From Heliopora coerulea (lineage: Eukaryota; Cnidaria; Anthozoa; Scleralcyonacea; Helioporidae): a DNA stretch of 64,000 nt. Under the pieces are notes generated by a model, which was not told the origin of the DNA, ran no database searches, and saw nothing but the letters and a program-made list of their open reading frames with translations. Both the position numbers and the translations under genes were made by a program. The stretch is from NCBI GenBank assembly GCA_030142905.1, contig JASJOG010000019.1, forward strand, positions 1,648,501 to 1,712,500, in the 5' to 3' direction. This document shows positions 21,391 through 32,991 of the stretch, in pieces. Positions within the stretch are counted from its first letter, which is position 1; each line of letters begins with the position of its first letter.

Positions 21391-21554
21391 CTGTTCAACA
21401 GTTGTTCATAAAAACTGAGATCATGACCCAATGGAATATAATTACACGGATGTCCAGGACCTGATACTTTATATATACCTATTGCTGGTTGAGATGGAGT
21501 CTTGTAGCACACCAGTACAGCTGTTGGTCGGTTGATCTTTGTTTTCCAATGCAG
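21391..21554 (-). CDS. Candidate internal exon B of a minus-strand gene
   Basis: Flanked by an acceptor (CTTGACATTCCAG) and a GTATCT donor. The 164 bases read in phase 0 as 54 codons plus two bases, with landmarks KINRPTAVLVCYKTP, GIYKVSGPGHPCNYIPLG and HDLSFYEQLLN. The preceding candidate exon A (21,748-21,948) ends exactly in phase 0, so the two join without a frame change across a 193-base intron. Cysteine, proline and aromatic content looks like a folded extracellular or luminal segment. The family is not recognised. Confidence 0.5.
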
Positions 21555-21747
21555 CTGGAATGTCAAGTAGGAGTATTTATATTTATTTCTGGTGTAGTGA
21601 GCTGTTAGGTTTCTTGCTAGATGAGTGGTAATTTGAAGGGGGTTCTTATTTAATGCAGCATGGGTTGAGAAGTGGTAGTTGCCATTGAATTGCCAATAAC
21701 TACCAATATGTTTGTGGATAAGCTTGCATGAACAACAGGAAATTTAC

Positions 21748-21948
21748 CTCTGTTTGCAAAATACTTCCACTGCCTGCAACTGTTACAATGCACAGAATTA
21801 ATGGAGTAATGGCCAATATGTTAAAAACTGCCTGAATATAATCTTGAATCAAGATTTTGAATATCTGAAAACCATAATACATTCTCACTAGCTCGTTCGG
21901 AATTAAAGGATGACCACCTGCTCTTTTCAACTTTCCAACAGCTCTAAG
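21748..21948 (-). CDS. Candidate internal exon A with a transmembrane segment
   Basis: 201 bases, exactly 67 codons, between an acceptor (CTTGCCCTGTAG) and a GTAAAT donor. The product begins LRAVGKLKRAGGHPLIPNEL, continues VRMYYGFQIFKILIQDYIQA and then has a hydrophobic stretch, VFNILAITPLILCIVTVAG, consistent with one membrane-spanning helix, ending SGSILQTE. Unlike the neighbouring noise, this frame has uniform coding-like composition. With exon B it gives 121 contiguous residues of a probable membrane protein. Flanking exons were not found in this window; nothing convincing lies below 21,391. Confidence 0.55.
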
Positions 21949-22719
21949 CTACAGGGCAAGTTTGGTTATACAGTACATGGAGTCTGTCTCCTATTGAAGT
22001 TAGGGAGACATCCCTTCCCCCTGCTCCAAAACTAAAATCGGGTCTTATCAGAAGACGGTCAAATTCAGCCATCAGATGAAATGCGATGTATCATATCAAT
22101 CCTAATATTAAGTGAGAATTAATTTAAACATAGATTTAAGTATAAATATGAAAGAAGCAAGTTCAACTTTTAGTTAAAATAACCATAATCAATCGACTCA
22201 TATCAAACTAATGTTAAAAAAAAAAATGGAAAAAATCGATGGGGCACACGTACAAGCCCTTGACAACAAGTCCGTTTTTTCAGTCTCAACTGTAATAATT
22301 ATCCAATCTACTGAGCAAGTGCATCTCTGCTCAAGTATAAAACTCGCCTCATAACACCGAAGATGTAGGGGACAAGATTTCAGCAAAAGACAAAAGCTAG
22401 CTGAGGAGCAGGAAAGTTTTGATCATAAAATTCTAGCTTTTTTCACAAATGCCCCACCTTCCGTGCCTTTCCCCCATAGGTTTCACCACTGTATCTCTTC
22501 AGGAACAACTTGTCGCATGTGGATGCCTTCATTTCCCCTTATAAAAAACAAAAACAACTCGCAGTACGTTCTTAATCGGATCCAAAGCACTCAGATAACA
22601 CCTCGTGTTTTAAATCCCAATAAAGCATACCTGCTCGATTTGTAATTATTACATGTTAATGTATGTAACGAAAATCTCTGATATTTAGAGTAGATCAAAT
22701 GTATATGTGTGTGTATATA
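21949..22719. other. Unassigned region upstream of the exon pair
   Basis: On the minus strand a short frame near 22,450-22,535 begins MKASTCDKLFLKRYSGETYG and meets a weak GTGGGG donor-like site. It could be a first exon, but this is not supported further. The remainder is AT-rich. Confidence 0.3.
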
Positions 22720-22730
22720 TATATATATAC

Positions 22731-22967
22731 ACACCAATGATGAGTACCACGAAGGTTAAAGCGTTGGAATGAAAATATAGAGCGCTCAATACCGTTACTG
22801 GTAGAGCGAATAAGTAAATACAAAAGACAAAATTTTGCTGTCGCTACTCTGAGGCTACAGCAAAATTTTGTCTTTCGTATTTACTTATTTGCTCTACCAG
22901 TAACGGTATTGAGCGCTCTATATTTTCATTCCAACGCTGTAACCTTCGTGGTACTCATCATTGGTGT
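22731..22967. mobile_element. Near-perfect palindrome (111-bp arms)
   Basis: Arms 22,731-22,841 and 22,857-22,967 are reverse complements with three mismatches and a 15-nt loop. The element sits inside TA dinucleotide runs on both sides, as if inserted at TA. No coding capacity. It may be a foldback-type miniature element or a head-to-head dimer of a retroelement end. Confidence 0.85.
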
Positions 22968-22979
22968 ATATATATATTT

Positions 22980-23235
22980 ATATTTATTTGATAGAGTTAT
23001 AGCAAGACAGGATAGTGTTACGACATGAATTTGAATAAATTATAGGTATTTACAAAGGCGGTATGTTAATTAATGACAGTGCTGACAGATTAATGACAAT
23101 AACTAGGTATCACAGTTGGCCCCGACTATGGTATCTTAGTCGGTGCCAACTTAACCTACTCATACAATTAACAGCTTCGGAAGCTGATTCAGTATAAATA
23201 AAGGCACCTTTACTTTACTTTACTTTACTTTATAC
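22980..23235 (+). mobile_element. 3' end of a non-LTR-type element with two hairpins and a TTTAC tail
   Basis: A strong hairpin (23,114-23,127 with 23,138-23,151; AGTTGGC..CCGACT arms, one mismatch) and a small one (23,172-23,186, CAGCTT...AAGCTG) precede a tail of five TTTAC-type repeats (23,208-23,232). Terminal hairpin plus short tandem tail is the hallmark of several LINE clades and the SINEs that borrow their ends. No ORF is attached. Confidence 0.5.
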
Positions 23236-23790
23236 AAGGTGTACCTCAGAATTCTAAGCATATGTCAGAACCATCAAAGGGGGAGTACCCCACCGCTCCC
23301 CGTTGGGTGTGCTACTGATAGTTCTGTAGGAAGGAATACTGGCATACGCGATTCTGATTCCCTTCGGTGAACTACGGGAACAGGAAGTTTCTATGGGTAT
23401 TCCAGGGTTTGGTCAGACGGCGAAAGAATGTGTTGGTCTTCTGGAGGATTGTCTACAATTAGACCGGTGTCATCTAGATGAAATGTGGTAAAAATAGAAT
23501 AGAGCTTACCGGTATTTTATTTGGCTAACATATTTTGTAGATAAAAAAAATTGAGGATATTTGAAAACATTTTCAGAACTAACCTTGATGCAGATGATGT
23601 AGTAACAGTGACTTTAATAGTAGTGTCTTCATTAGTTGGCGCAATGATTGAAGATTTGTTTATGTGGCCAGATATTCATGATTTCACGGCTATGTCACTT
23701 AGTTGTGTTGATCACAAAAAAAGAAAAGTAATAGCATCTTGAGTCATTTGTAAATTAGCCAAATAGAAAATACGTTAGATATTAAAGTCC
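23236..23790. other. No gene recognised
   Basis: Includes a 63-codon plus ORF (23,551-23,742) without motifs or splice context, probably chance. Confidence 0.5.
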
Positions 23791-25202
23791 AGAAATACGC
23801 CATTGAGAGTTTGGCCTGTTTGAGTTTCCTTAGGCACCGTAGCTGTTTCCTTCTTGCTACTCTCCACAATTACATTCTTCTTGTGATATGAATATAAGTC
23901 AATAAAGATGGAGTTTACTCATAGGAAATAACTGATGGGCATTAATATACGGACGGGGCAGGAGAGGACAGATTTATCGTCGATTGTCGGGAATTCTTGT
24001 AAACTAGGCTTCCTGATTGCGGTCCCAACGATCAGTAAATTTCGCCACACATTAATTGGATATATTGAGTTTCGATGAAGATTGCGGATTTGAAGAAGCA
24101 AACACCAAGTTATACAAGATGATGTTAGTTATTTGAAGGACGACGTATGTTCAAAGCTTTATATTGCCAGTAGATAAAGTAATTACTCCGTAATCGAAAA
24201 CCGTCCGGCCGCTAAGTTTCCTACAACACTAGATGGTGATTGAAAATCCATGGCATTTCGGCAAATGCCATAAAAGCTCAGCAGATTGTCGGAGTCAACT
24301 AAACTGTATTCTAGACCAGTATTTAGTTTGAATCCGTATAGAAATTTGCAAAAACTAGGTTGTTAATTCTGAGAATTTTTTGTAATATTAAAATCGGCTA
24401 AATTAAAGTTATCTTTATGAAATTCTTTTAAAATTTGCAAAAATTGTTTTTCACACGTTTCCATGGCGTCTTGCCATTTCTTTTTTAAACTGTTTAGATA
24501 ACGCCACGTTTGGCGTTACTTTTATTTTTAGGCCATTTCGAGTGCGGTCTTGCTCTAGGCTTCTTGAGACACCTTCGATGGTGCCTCGCAGCTCCTTTCC
24601 AAAATTCGATGTTCCTTGTGATCTGAATACAAGTCAATAAAGATGGAGTTTACTCAGAAGTAACTGATTGACATTAATGTAGGAACGGGGCAAAGGGAGG
24701 ACAGAACTGTCGTCAATTGTCGGCCATTTTTACGACTGTATTTCACACGTTAGGATGGCGTCTTGCCATTTGTTTTTCAGTTATTGTGGTAACTCCTCGT
24801 TTAGCGTTACTTCTGGTACAGAATCTCTCGGCTGGGGGATTCTGCACCCAGTGGGGTTCACTGGATCAGACTAAAGACTATTCCACTTCTCGTGTCCAGA
24901 TAGTTTTATTATCGAGGGTCAACATACCATACTCGCAATATCACTCGCCAGATTTTCAAAATCCAGTTCCGTCTAGAATGTCTTCTATATGTAGGTGCAA
25001 AGGGGAGCTCATTGGATAACTCTCTACTTATCTACGTAAAACCGTTCTAAGTAAAAATCTAAATATATAAATTAAAAGAAATAATGAAATACGTGTCGAA
25101 ATAATTAAACAAAAAAGTATCTAAATATCATAAGTATATTCACCTCGCGCGTCGAGACAGTGGTAGTGTAAAAGGTAGATGAAGACTAATACTCTCTACA
25201 TA
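23791..25202. repeat. Array 2, diverged first unit(s)
   Basis: Array-family sequence that has drifted. The leader (AATAAAGATGGAGTTTACTC) occurs at 23,902 and 24,640. A broken minus-strand module with RHHRRCLKK lies between about 24,410 and 24,615, and a diverged right-hand segment follows at 24,720-25,020. Its age compared with the homogeneous units beside it suggests it is an edge unit that escaped homogenisation. Confidence 0.7.
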
Positions 25203-25372
25203 TTTAATTTTAAAAATTATCTAAATATCTAAAATATATCTAAATGAATAGTGAGTAAAAAAAAATGCCTTAAACTTCGTTATACCTATAATGTATTACA
25301 CTGAAGGCTAACAAAGGAGCAAGTAAATTGTGATCACAAGATTCCATTTCAGTGGCTGTTAAACAGATACTG

Positions 25373-25663
25373 TTAGGCCTGCAAGGTCACACACAGACAC
25401 AAACAAAGAATTATATTAAAATTTGCTAGATTAAACCTATCTTGGTGGAAATTTTTTAAAATTTCTACAAATTGTTTTTCACAGGCCCGGATGGCGTCTT
25501 GCCATTTATTTTTAAATTGTGTTCGTATCGACACGTTTGGCGTCACCTTTATTTGTAGCTTCTTTGGAGTTGCGCCTCTTGAAAGTTTTCTGAGGCTACG
25601 TCTGTGGTGCCTCGCAGCTCCCTTCCAGAAGCCAATTCCTCTTGTGATCTGAATATAAATCAA
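25373..25663 (-). CDS. Array module alpha ORF in unit A4
   Basis: 96 codons from a TTG, with IQITRGIGFWKGAARHHRR, SLRKLSRGATPKKLQIKV, NKWQDAIRACEKQFVEIL and NFHQDRFNLANFNI. The tryptophan after GIGF, replaced by serine in array 1 copies A1 and A3, matches the other family members and is probably ancestral. Confidence 0.38.
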   Translation of the reverse strand: MIYIQITRGIGFWKGAARHHRRSLRKLSRGATPKKLQIKVTPNVSIRTQFKNKWQDAIRACEKQFVEILKNFHQDRFNLANFNIILCLCLCVTLQA

Positions 25664-25905
25664 ATATGGATTGTACTCATAGGAAGCAACTGATGCACAC
25701 TAATGTTGGGGCATAGCAAAGGTAGGACAGAACTGTCGTTAATCGTCGGGCGTTCTTACGTCTGTCTTCCGATAGATAGCGTCTGGAGATTCTCTAACAT
25801 TTAGGCGAATGCTACAAAATCTCAGCAGTTTGTCGTGGTCCACTGAACTGCATTCCAGCCCAATATTTAATTTCGATCATATACAAATTTGTGAAAAGAA
25901 CTTTT

Positions 25906-26190
25906 TTAATCTTTAGAAATTTTTTTAATATTGAAATTTGCAATACTTTTCATTTCTTCGTGATATGTGGACACTATTTCTACAAGTTTGCTTTCGCAAA
26001 GTTTAATTGCGTCGTTGAATTTATTTAGCAGTTGTTTTGGTAGAGGATCATTTGGCTTGACCCTAATTTTCAGTGACTCCGGAGTTGCTCCTTTTCTTAA
26101 TTTTCGGAGGCAACGGACATGGTGTTTCCTTACCCCTAGCCAATATGGAATCCCTCTCCTCCTTATGAAGGAGGTAGTAGCCGGAGGCAA
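25906..26190 (-). CDS. Array module beta ORF in unit A4
   Basis: 94 codons, identical to the array 1 beta ORFs except for one residue near the C-terminus (ANFNI instead of ANSNI). The F form agrees with all other modules. Confidence 0.34.
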   Translation of the reverse strand: MPPATTSFIRRRGIPYWLGVRKHHVRCLRKLRKGATPESLKIRVKPNDPLPKQLLNKFNDAIKLCESKLVEIVSTYHEEMKSIANFNIKKISKD

Positions 26191-26762
26191 GGGACATGGT
26201 GTTTCCTTACCCCTAGCGAATATTGAATTGTGTCCGGTGGGGAGCTACTGGATCGGACGAAAGACTATTCCACTTCTCGTGTCCAGATAGTTCTACTATC
26301 AACGGTCAACATAACGTATTCGCAATATCAGTTGCCATATTTTCAAAAATCAGTTTCATCGCGAATGTTTTCTATATGTAGGTGCAGTGGATAGCTGATT
26401 TGATAACTCTCTACGTATATAAGTAAAAAAAATTCTTAGTAAAAATCTAAATATATAAATAAAAAGAAAAAAGGAAATACGCGTCGAAATGATTTTTTTT
26501 AATCATCTAAATATAACAAAAAATACCCACCTCACGCGTGGAGACAGTGGTATTGTGAAAGGTTGACGAAGACTAATACTTTCTACATATTTAATTTGAA
26601 TAATTGTCAAAATATCTGAAATATATCTAAATGAATAGTGAGTAAAAAAAAAAAATACCTTAAACTTTGTTATACCTATAATGTATTACACTGAAAGCTA
26701 GCAAAGGAGCAGGTAAATTGTGATCACAAGATTCCATTTCAGTGGCTGTTAAACAGATACTG

Positions 26763-27053
26763 TTAGGCCTGCAAGGTCACACACAGACACAAACAAAGAA
26801 TTATATTAAAATTTGCTAGATTAAACCTATCTTGGTGGAAATTTTTTAAAATTTCTACAAATTGTTTTTCACAGGCCCGGATGGCGTCTTGCCATTTATT
26901 TTTAAATTGTGTTCGTATCGACACGTTTGGCGTCACCTTTATTTGTAGCTTCTTTGGAGTTGCGCCTCTTGAAAGTTTTCTGAGGCTACGTCTGTGGTGC
27001 CTCGCAGCTCCCTTCCAGAAGCCAATTCCTCTTGTGATCTGAATATAAATCAA
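26763..27053 (-). CDS. Array module alpha ORF in unit A5
   Basis: Same 96-residue product as the alpha ORF of unit A4. Confidence 0.36.
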   Translation of the reverse strand: MIYIQITRGIGFWKGAARHHRRSLRKLSRGATPKKLQIKVTPNVSIRTQFKNKWQDAIRACEKQFVEILKNFHQDRFNLANFNIILCLCLCVTLQA

Positions 27054-27295
27054 ATATGGATTGTACTCATAGGAAGCAACTGATGCACACTAATGTTGGG
27101 GCGTAGCAAAGGTAGGACAGAACTGTCGTTAATCGTCGGGCGTTCTTACGTCTGTCTTCCGATAGATAGCGTCTGGAGATTCTCTAACATTTAGGCGAAT
27201 GCTACAAAATCTCAGCAGTTTGTCGTGGTCCACTGAACTGCATTCCAGCCCAATATTTAATTTCGATCATATACAAATTTGTGAAAAGAACTTTT

Positions 27296-27610
27296 TTAAT
27301 CTTTAGAAATTTTTTTAATATTGAAATTTGCAATACTTTTCATTTCTTCGTGATATGTGGACACTATTTCTACAAGTTTGCTTTCGCAAAGTTTAATTGC
27401 GTCGTTGAATTTATTTAGCAGTTGTTTTGGTAGAGGATCATTTGGCTTGACCCTAATTTTCAGTGACTCCGGAGTTGCTCCTTTTCTTAATTTTCGGAGG
27501 CAACGGACATGGTGTTTCCTTACCCCTAGCCAATATGGAATCCCTCTCCTCCTTATGAAGGAGGTAGTAGCCGGAGGCAAGGGACATGGTGTTTCCTTAC
27601 CCCTAGCCAA
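27296..27610 (-). CDS. Array module beta ORF in unit A5
   Basis: 104 codons. It extends ten residues further upstream (MARGKETPCPLPP) than in the other A units because one base at 27,608 keeps the duplicated, out-of-frame stretch open. The extension is translated from the internal duplication and is not part of the module. Confidence 0.34.
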   Translation of the reverse strand: MARGKETPCPLPPATTSFIRRRGIPYWLGVRKHHVRCLRKLRKGATPESLKIRVKPNDPLPKQLLNKFNDAIKLCESKLVEIVSTYHEEMKSIANFNIKKISKD

Positions 27611-27976
27611 AATTGAATTGTGTCCGGTGGGGAGCTACTGGATCGGACGAAAGACTATTCCACTTCTCGTGTCCAGATAGTTCTACTATCAACGGTCTAC
27701 ATAACGTATTCGCAATATCAGTTGCCATATTTTCAAAAATCAGTTTCATCGCGAATGTTTTCTATATGTAGGTGCAGTGGATAGCTGATTTGATAACTCT
27801 CTACGTATATAAGTAAAAAAATTCTTAGTAAAAATGTAAATATATAAATAAAAAGAAATAATGAAATACGTGTCGAAATGATTTTTTTAATCATCTAAAT
27901 ATAACAAAATACCCACCTCACGCGTGGAGACAGCGGTATTTTAAAAGGTTGACGAAGACTAATACTCTCTACATAT

Positions 27977-29239
27977 TTAATTTAAATAATTGTCAAAATA
28001 TCTAAAATATATCTAAATGAATAGTAAGTAAAAAAGAAATACCTTAAACTTTGTTATACCTATAATGTATTACACTGAAAGCTAGCAAAGGAGCAGGTAA
28101 ATTGTGATCACAAGATTCCATTTCAATGGCTGTTAAACAGATCAAGTTATTACTCCGTAATTGAAAGCCGGCCGGCCACTATGTTTCCTACAACATTAGA
28201 TAGTGATTAAGAATCTATGGCATTTCGACAAATTCCATAAAAGGTCAGTAGTTTGTCGGAGTCCACTGAACTGCATTCTAGACCAGGATTTAATTTGGAT
28301 CCGTATAGAAATTTGTGAAAACTTTTTTCAATTTTGAAAATTTTTAATATTGAAATTTGCTACTTTCAGTTGATCTTCATGGAACTCTTCCAAAATTACG
28401 AGCTGTTTTTCGCATGTAATGATGGCGTCTTGCCATTTATTTTGCAGTTGTTTTGGTAGAGGATCATTTGGCTTGACCCTAGTTTTCAGTGACTCCGGAG
28501 TTACTCCTTTTCTTAATTTTCGGAAGCAACGGACATGGTGTTTCCTTACCCCTAGCCAATATTGAATCCATCTCCTTCTTATGAAGGAGGTAGTAGCCGG
28601 AGGCAAGGGACATGGTGTTTCCTTACCCCTAGCCAATATTGAGTTCCTTTGGTCATCTGAATATAAATCAATAAAGATGGAGGTTAATCATGAAGGAATA
28701 ACTGATTGGCATTAATGTGAGGATAGGGCAAAGAGGACAGAACTGTCGTCAATCGTCGGGCATTCTTCCGACTGTCTTTTACAGGTTAGGATGGCGTCTT
28801 GCCATTTGGTTTTCAATTGTTGCGGTAACTCTTCGTTTAGCGTTACTTCTGGTACAGAATCGCTCGGCTGGGAGATTCCGTATCCGGTGGGGAGCCACCG
28901 GATCGGACGAAAGACTATTCCACTTCTCGTGTCCAGATAGTTCTACTGTCAACGGTCAACATAACGTATTCGCAATATCAGTTGCCATATTTTCAAAAAT
29001 CAGTTCCATCTCGAATGTTTTCTATATGTTGGTGCAGTGGGTAGCTGATTTGATAACTCTCTACGTATAAAAGTAAAAAAATTCTTAGTAAAAATCTAAA
29101 TTTATAAATGAAAAGAAAAAAGGAAATACGCGTCGAAATGATTTTTTCAATCATCTAAATATAACAAAAAAATACCCACCTCACGCGTGGAGACAGCGGT
29201 ATTGTAAAAGGTTGACGAAGACTAATACTCTCTACATAT
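27977..29239. repeat. Array 2, unit B3 (1,263 bp)
   Basis: Counterpart of unit B1 at offset about 23,832, differing by scattered substitutions. Carries the module at 28,328-28,636. Confidence 0.88.
28328..28636 (-). CDS. Array module ORF in unit B3
   Basis: 102 codons, corresponding to 4,496-4,804 with a few substitutions (RRWIQYW instead of RRGIKYW). The second half is unchanged. Confidence 0.37.
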   Translation of the reverse strand: MARGKETPCPLPPATTSFIRRRWIQYWLGVRKHHVRCFRKLRKGVTPESLKTRVKPNDPLPKQLQNKWQDAIITCEKQLVILEEFHEDQLKVANFNIKNFQN

Positions 29240-29955
29240 TTAATTTAAATAATTGTCAAAATATCTCAAATATATCTTAATGAATAGTGAGTAAAAAAAA
29301 AAAAAACCTTAAACTTTGTTATACCTATAATGTATTACACTGAAGGCTAGCAAAGGAACAGCTAAGTTATGATCACGAGATTCCATTTCAATGGCTGTTA
29401 AACAGATCAAGTTACTACTCTGTAATCGAAAGCCGACCGGCCACTAAGTTTCCTACAACATTAGATAGTGATTAAGAATCTATGGCATTTCGGCAAATTT
29501 CATAAAAGGTCAGTAGTTTGTCGGAGTCCACTAAACTGCATTCTAGACCAGTATTTAATTTGGATCCGTATAGAAATTTGTGAGACCTTTTTTTAATTTT
29601 GAAAATTTGATATTGAAATTTGCTACTTTCAGTTGATCTTCATGGAACTCTTCCAAAATTTTTACGAGCTGTGTTTCGCATACAATGATGGTGTCTAGCC
29701 ATTTATTTTGGAGTTGTTTGGGTAACGCCACTTTGGGCGTGACCTTAACTTTCAGTCCCTTTGGTGTTGTGCCTTCCCGCAGGTTCCGTAAGCACCGTCT
29801 GTGGTGCCTCGCCGCATCTCTCCAAAATTGGGGTTCTTTGGTCATCTGAATACAAACCAATAAAGATGGAGTTTACTCATAGGAAGTAACTGATGGACAT
29901 TAATGCAGGGATGGGACAAAAGGAGGACAAAACTGTCGTCAATTGTCGGGCAATC
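29240..29955. repeat. Array 2, unit B4, truncated last unit
   Basis: Counterpart of unit B2 at offset 23,835, with the same truncation point and flank. Confidence 0.85.
29555..29860 (-). CDS. Array module ORF in unit B4
   Basis: 101 codons, corresponding to 5,720-6,025 with two residue changes (E to D near position 15 and K to T in the CEKQ motif). Lacks the 34-bp insert. Confidence 0.4.
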   Translation of the reverse strand: MVCIQMTKEPQFWRDAARHHRRCLRNLREGTTPKGLKVKVTPKVALPKQLQNKWLDTIIVCETQLVKILEEFHEDQLKVANFNIKFSKLKKGLTNFYTDPN

Positions 29956-31024
29956 TTACTTGTGTAAGACCAGGCTTTCTGATCATTGCGATTTTAACGA
30001 TAAGGTCGATGTGCATCAAGAACGGTGCTAAAACTGGTCATACTTTCCGTAAGAATTAAGATAAACGATAAGTGGGAAAATGCCCATTTTTGCGATTTTT
30101 TACAACTAGTGTGAACCAGGGTCAATAAAGACAAGTCAATAATTGGATGCATGATTAAATTTGACTAATTACTCATTTTATCAAAAGAAACAATTATTGA
30201 CAGCTGCGGACTGGAGGTCCAGTGAGGCGTAATTGAAATTTTATTATCCTTGATGTATGGTAGAATGGTGTTAATGGTCGTCTGTTGGCGCTATGGAATG
30301 ACCTTTGATGCAAATGGTTGCGTATGTACGCTAGTGAATGTTGATTAAAATAACTGAGATGAGCGTTAATGATAGTATGTTTTCTGGCAATGAACAAGAA
30401 AAGGTGTAGTATTTAGAACTATTGTTCCCAGCTAGCCATGTTTGCTTGGCAAGGAGTTAAATATGTTGACTGGATAAAAGTATCTCGTACCTGAGAGGTC
30501 ATGTTCCTCAATTTTCTTCTTCTCTGATTTTTCTTTCTGAAGTTAGGGCCTACATGATTGTTTATTAAATCATAGTGATGAGTAACCTTAACTAAAAGCA
30601 ACTGAGGGATTTATTTGCCCCCGCCTAAATGGGCGGAATACAGGCACTTAGCCCAACTACGTTCGTTTGTTTCGGAAAAATCCGTGAATTGAGCTTTTAA
30701 CACGAAATTTAGTTTTCGATTGGAGCGCTCTAAGGATATGGTGTCAGGAAATTTTTTTCATGTTACAATTCCGAAGTAGTATTTCCAGCATTTCGAATTC
30801 TCTGTTACTTCATAAAGCAGCAAAATGACTTAAACTGACGTGTGCTTGAGCTATATTCCGTTATTTTTAAGAAAAATGATTATGCACGACCAGGCTAAAT
30901 TGCGGAAAAGACGCCAAAATCACGTTAATTTTACTCTTTCATCCCCAAGAAAAGGACTTTAAGTTGATGTACGTGACTTGGTAACGTGAAACAGAACAAA
31001 TGCACTACAGCTAAAGAATATTTT

Positions 31025-32250
31025 AAAACATACTGGTACTTTAATAGACGTACTGTTATTTATGGCTGGAAGCAGCTGTTGGTACCAAGCTAGATGGCTG
31101 AGCGGATGATGTACTTAGCATATTTAGAAATTCATAATTGTAACATCAATGTTAGTGCAACAGACATTTATACTGGCTGCAGAGGTTTTTCTGAAATGTA
31201 AATATACATGTTTTAGCTTCTTATTTATGTGTTTAGAAACGTTCAATATTTATTCTGGAAATGTAAACTGATTATCTCGATGTGATCATCTCCTATTAAA
31301 TGGAAAGAGATCGTGTCATGAATGGTTTATTGAGCTTGGATACAAAACTTGACAATTAAGAAGTTTATGCAAGAAAGTAAAGTGATATTTTTATTACATA
31401 AATTTTTTAGTATCACAAAGTCACTTTATTATGCACGTAAAATGTTCTGATAGGTGGTACGTATAAGGTCAAATTTTTATTGATATGTTTAAGTTACGAT
31501 ATATTGTTCAAGGGGAATAAATTTGACTTTATTAGTGTACTGCACTAATGTTATACGTGAGCGAGGTAGGCGAGTATTTTTATTCACGTACTGTCATTTC
31601 GTGCCGGAGCTGCAGTTGATCTCGCCCGAGATGCCCCAGCAGAAGATGTGGTTGGCATATCTAGGAATTCAGAGTAACATAAATGTTAGTGGTACACTCA
31701 TTTATACTGGCTACATAACTTTTTCTGAAATGTAAATATGCATGTTTTAGCTTCTTATTTATGTTTAAAAACGTTCAATATTTATTCTGGACATGTAAAC
31801 TGATTATCTCGATGTCATCATCTCCTATTAAATGGAAAGAGATCGTGTCATGAATGGTTTATTGAGCTTGGATACAAAACTTGACAATTAAGAAGTTTAT
31901 GCGAGAAAGTAACGTGACATTTTTCACTTAATTTTTTTAATATCACAAAGTCACTTTATTATGCACGTAAAATGTTCTGATAGGTGGTACGCATAAGGTC
32001 AAATTTTTATTGATATGTTTAAGTTACGATACATTGTTCAAGGGGAGTAAATTTGACTTTATTAGCGTTCTGCACTAATGTTATACGTGAGGGAGATAGG
32101 CGAGTATTTTAATTCACGTACTGTCATTTCGTGCTAGAGCTGCACTTGATCTCGCCCTAGACGCCCCAGCAGATGATGTAGTTGGCATATCTAGAAATTC
32201 AGAGTAACATAAATGTTAGTGGTACGGACATTTATACTGGCTAGAAAGGT
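31025..32250. repeat. 533-bp tandem repeat, three copies
   Basis: Copies begin near 31,031, 31,577 and 32,110. The middle one is absent from the proximal segment. An ORF here (31,523-31,735) is a by-product. Confidence 0.75.
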
Positions 32251-32292
32251 TTTTCTTTCACAATTTATTTGGAATTATGTACTTTATCTGCG

Positions 32293-32879
32293 CTATTTGC
32301 CCCAGACTTTCCCGCGTCGAGATGACTCACTCTCAGAGATAAACATGATATGTACTTTTTTTAAAGCTTCTAGCTCCCCGAGGTGATTTTCTTCTGCAAT
32401 GGCCATGAAGGCATTTAAGCAGTCCCGTTGTGCAGCATCCCTCTCCTCCTTATGAAGGAGGTAGTAGCCGCTCAGGGGGGCCTTCACGTTGACCTTCACG
32501 TTGACCCTGAGGTTTGGTGATGTCTGTTCACCTTCATGGTGCACGAGTGTTTTGTATCTCCGGAGGCGGTACCTCCTCTAGCTATATCTATATGTATAAC
32601 ACACTGAAAGCTCCATTCTCCACTTAACTTCAAGGTTTCATTTATGAGGGCTTGCAGGGACGAATAATCGCCAGTCCATTTACTTTTTCCTTTGGATGTT
32701 TTCGTCAAATGATTAGTCAAATCGCCTTCCATAACATTTTTTTTTCACTAATGGTACTTCGGAGCTTGCCTTGACTCTTCTACTTATGAGCTCCGGCTTG
32801 CGGACGCTTCTTCTTTGTCGTCGTAATCTCGAATGCGTAATCTTGAATGTTTTACCTGTCACTCAATTCCAGATGAAAC
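32293..32879 (-). pseudogene. Minus-strand degenerate coding remnant, second copy
   Basis: Counterpart of 7,962-8,482. The GYYLLHKEERDAAQRDCLNA frame is kept, with a short in-frame duplication (VNVKVNVK) from a repeated TTCACGTTGACC. The upstream part is frameshifted by an extra T in a T run near 32,740. Independent lesions in the two copies argue against a functional protein. Confidence 0.45.
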
Positions 32880-32939
32880 TCCTGTCCTTTGTCTGTAATA
32901 TATATTGTACAGTATATATTACAGTATATATTAAATATT

Positions 32940-32991
32940 AAAATTTACAAATTCCTATACCCGTTACTAGGTATAGGAATTTGTAAATTTT
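32940..32991. other. Perfect 22-bp hairpin, second copy
   Basis: Identical to 8,560-8,611, including the loop CGTTACTA. Confidence 0.8.

Larger units (their letters stand above)
25203..26590. repeat. Array 2, unit A4 (1,388 bp)
   Basis: Type A unit with both modules. Left and middle parts match array 1 A units; the right end switches to the B-type variant from about 26,420, as in unit A3. Confidence 0.88.
26591..27976. repeat. Array 2, unit A5 (1,386 bp)
   Basis: Starts with the B-like AT-rich segment, continues with A-type modules at 26,763-27,610, and ends with a mixed junction. The mosaic pattern indicates exchange between A and B units. Confidence 0.88.
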
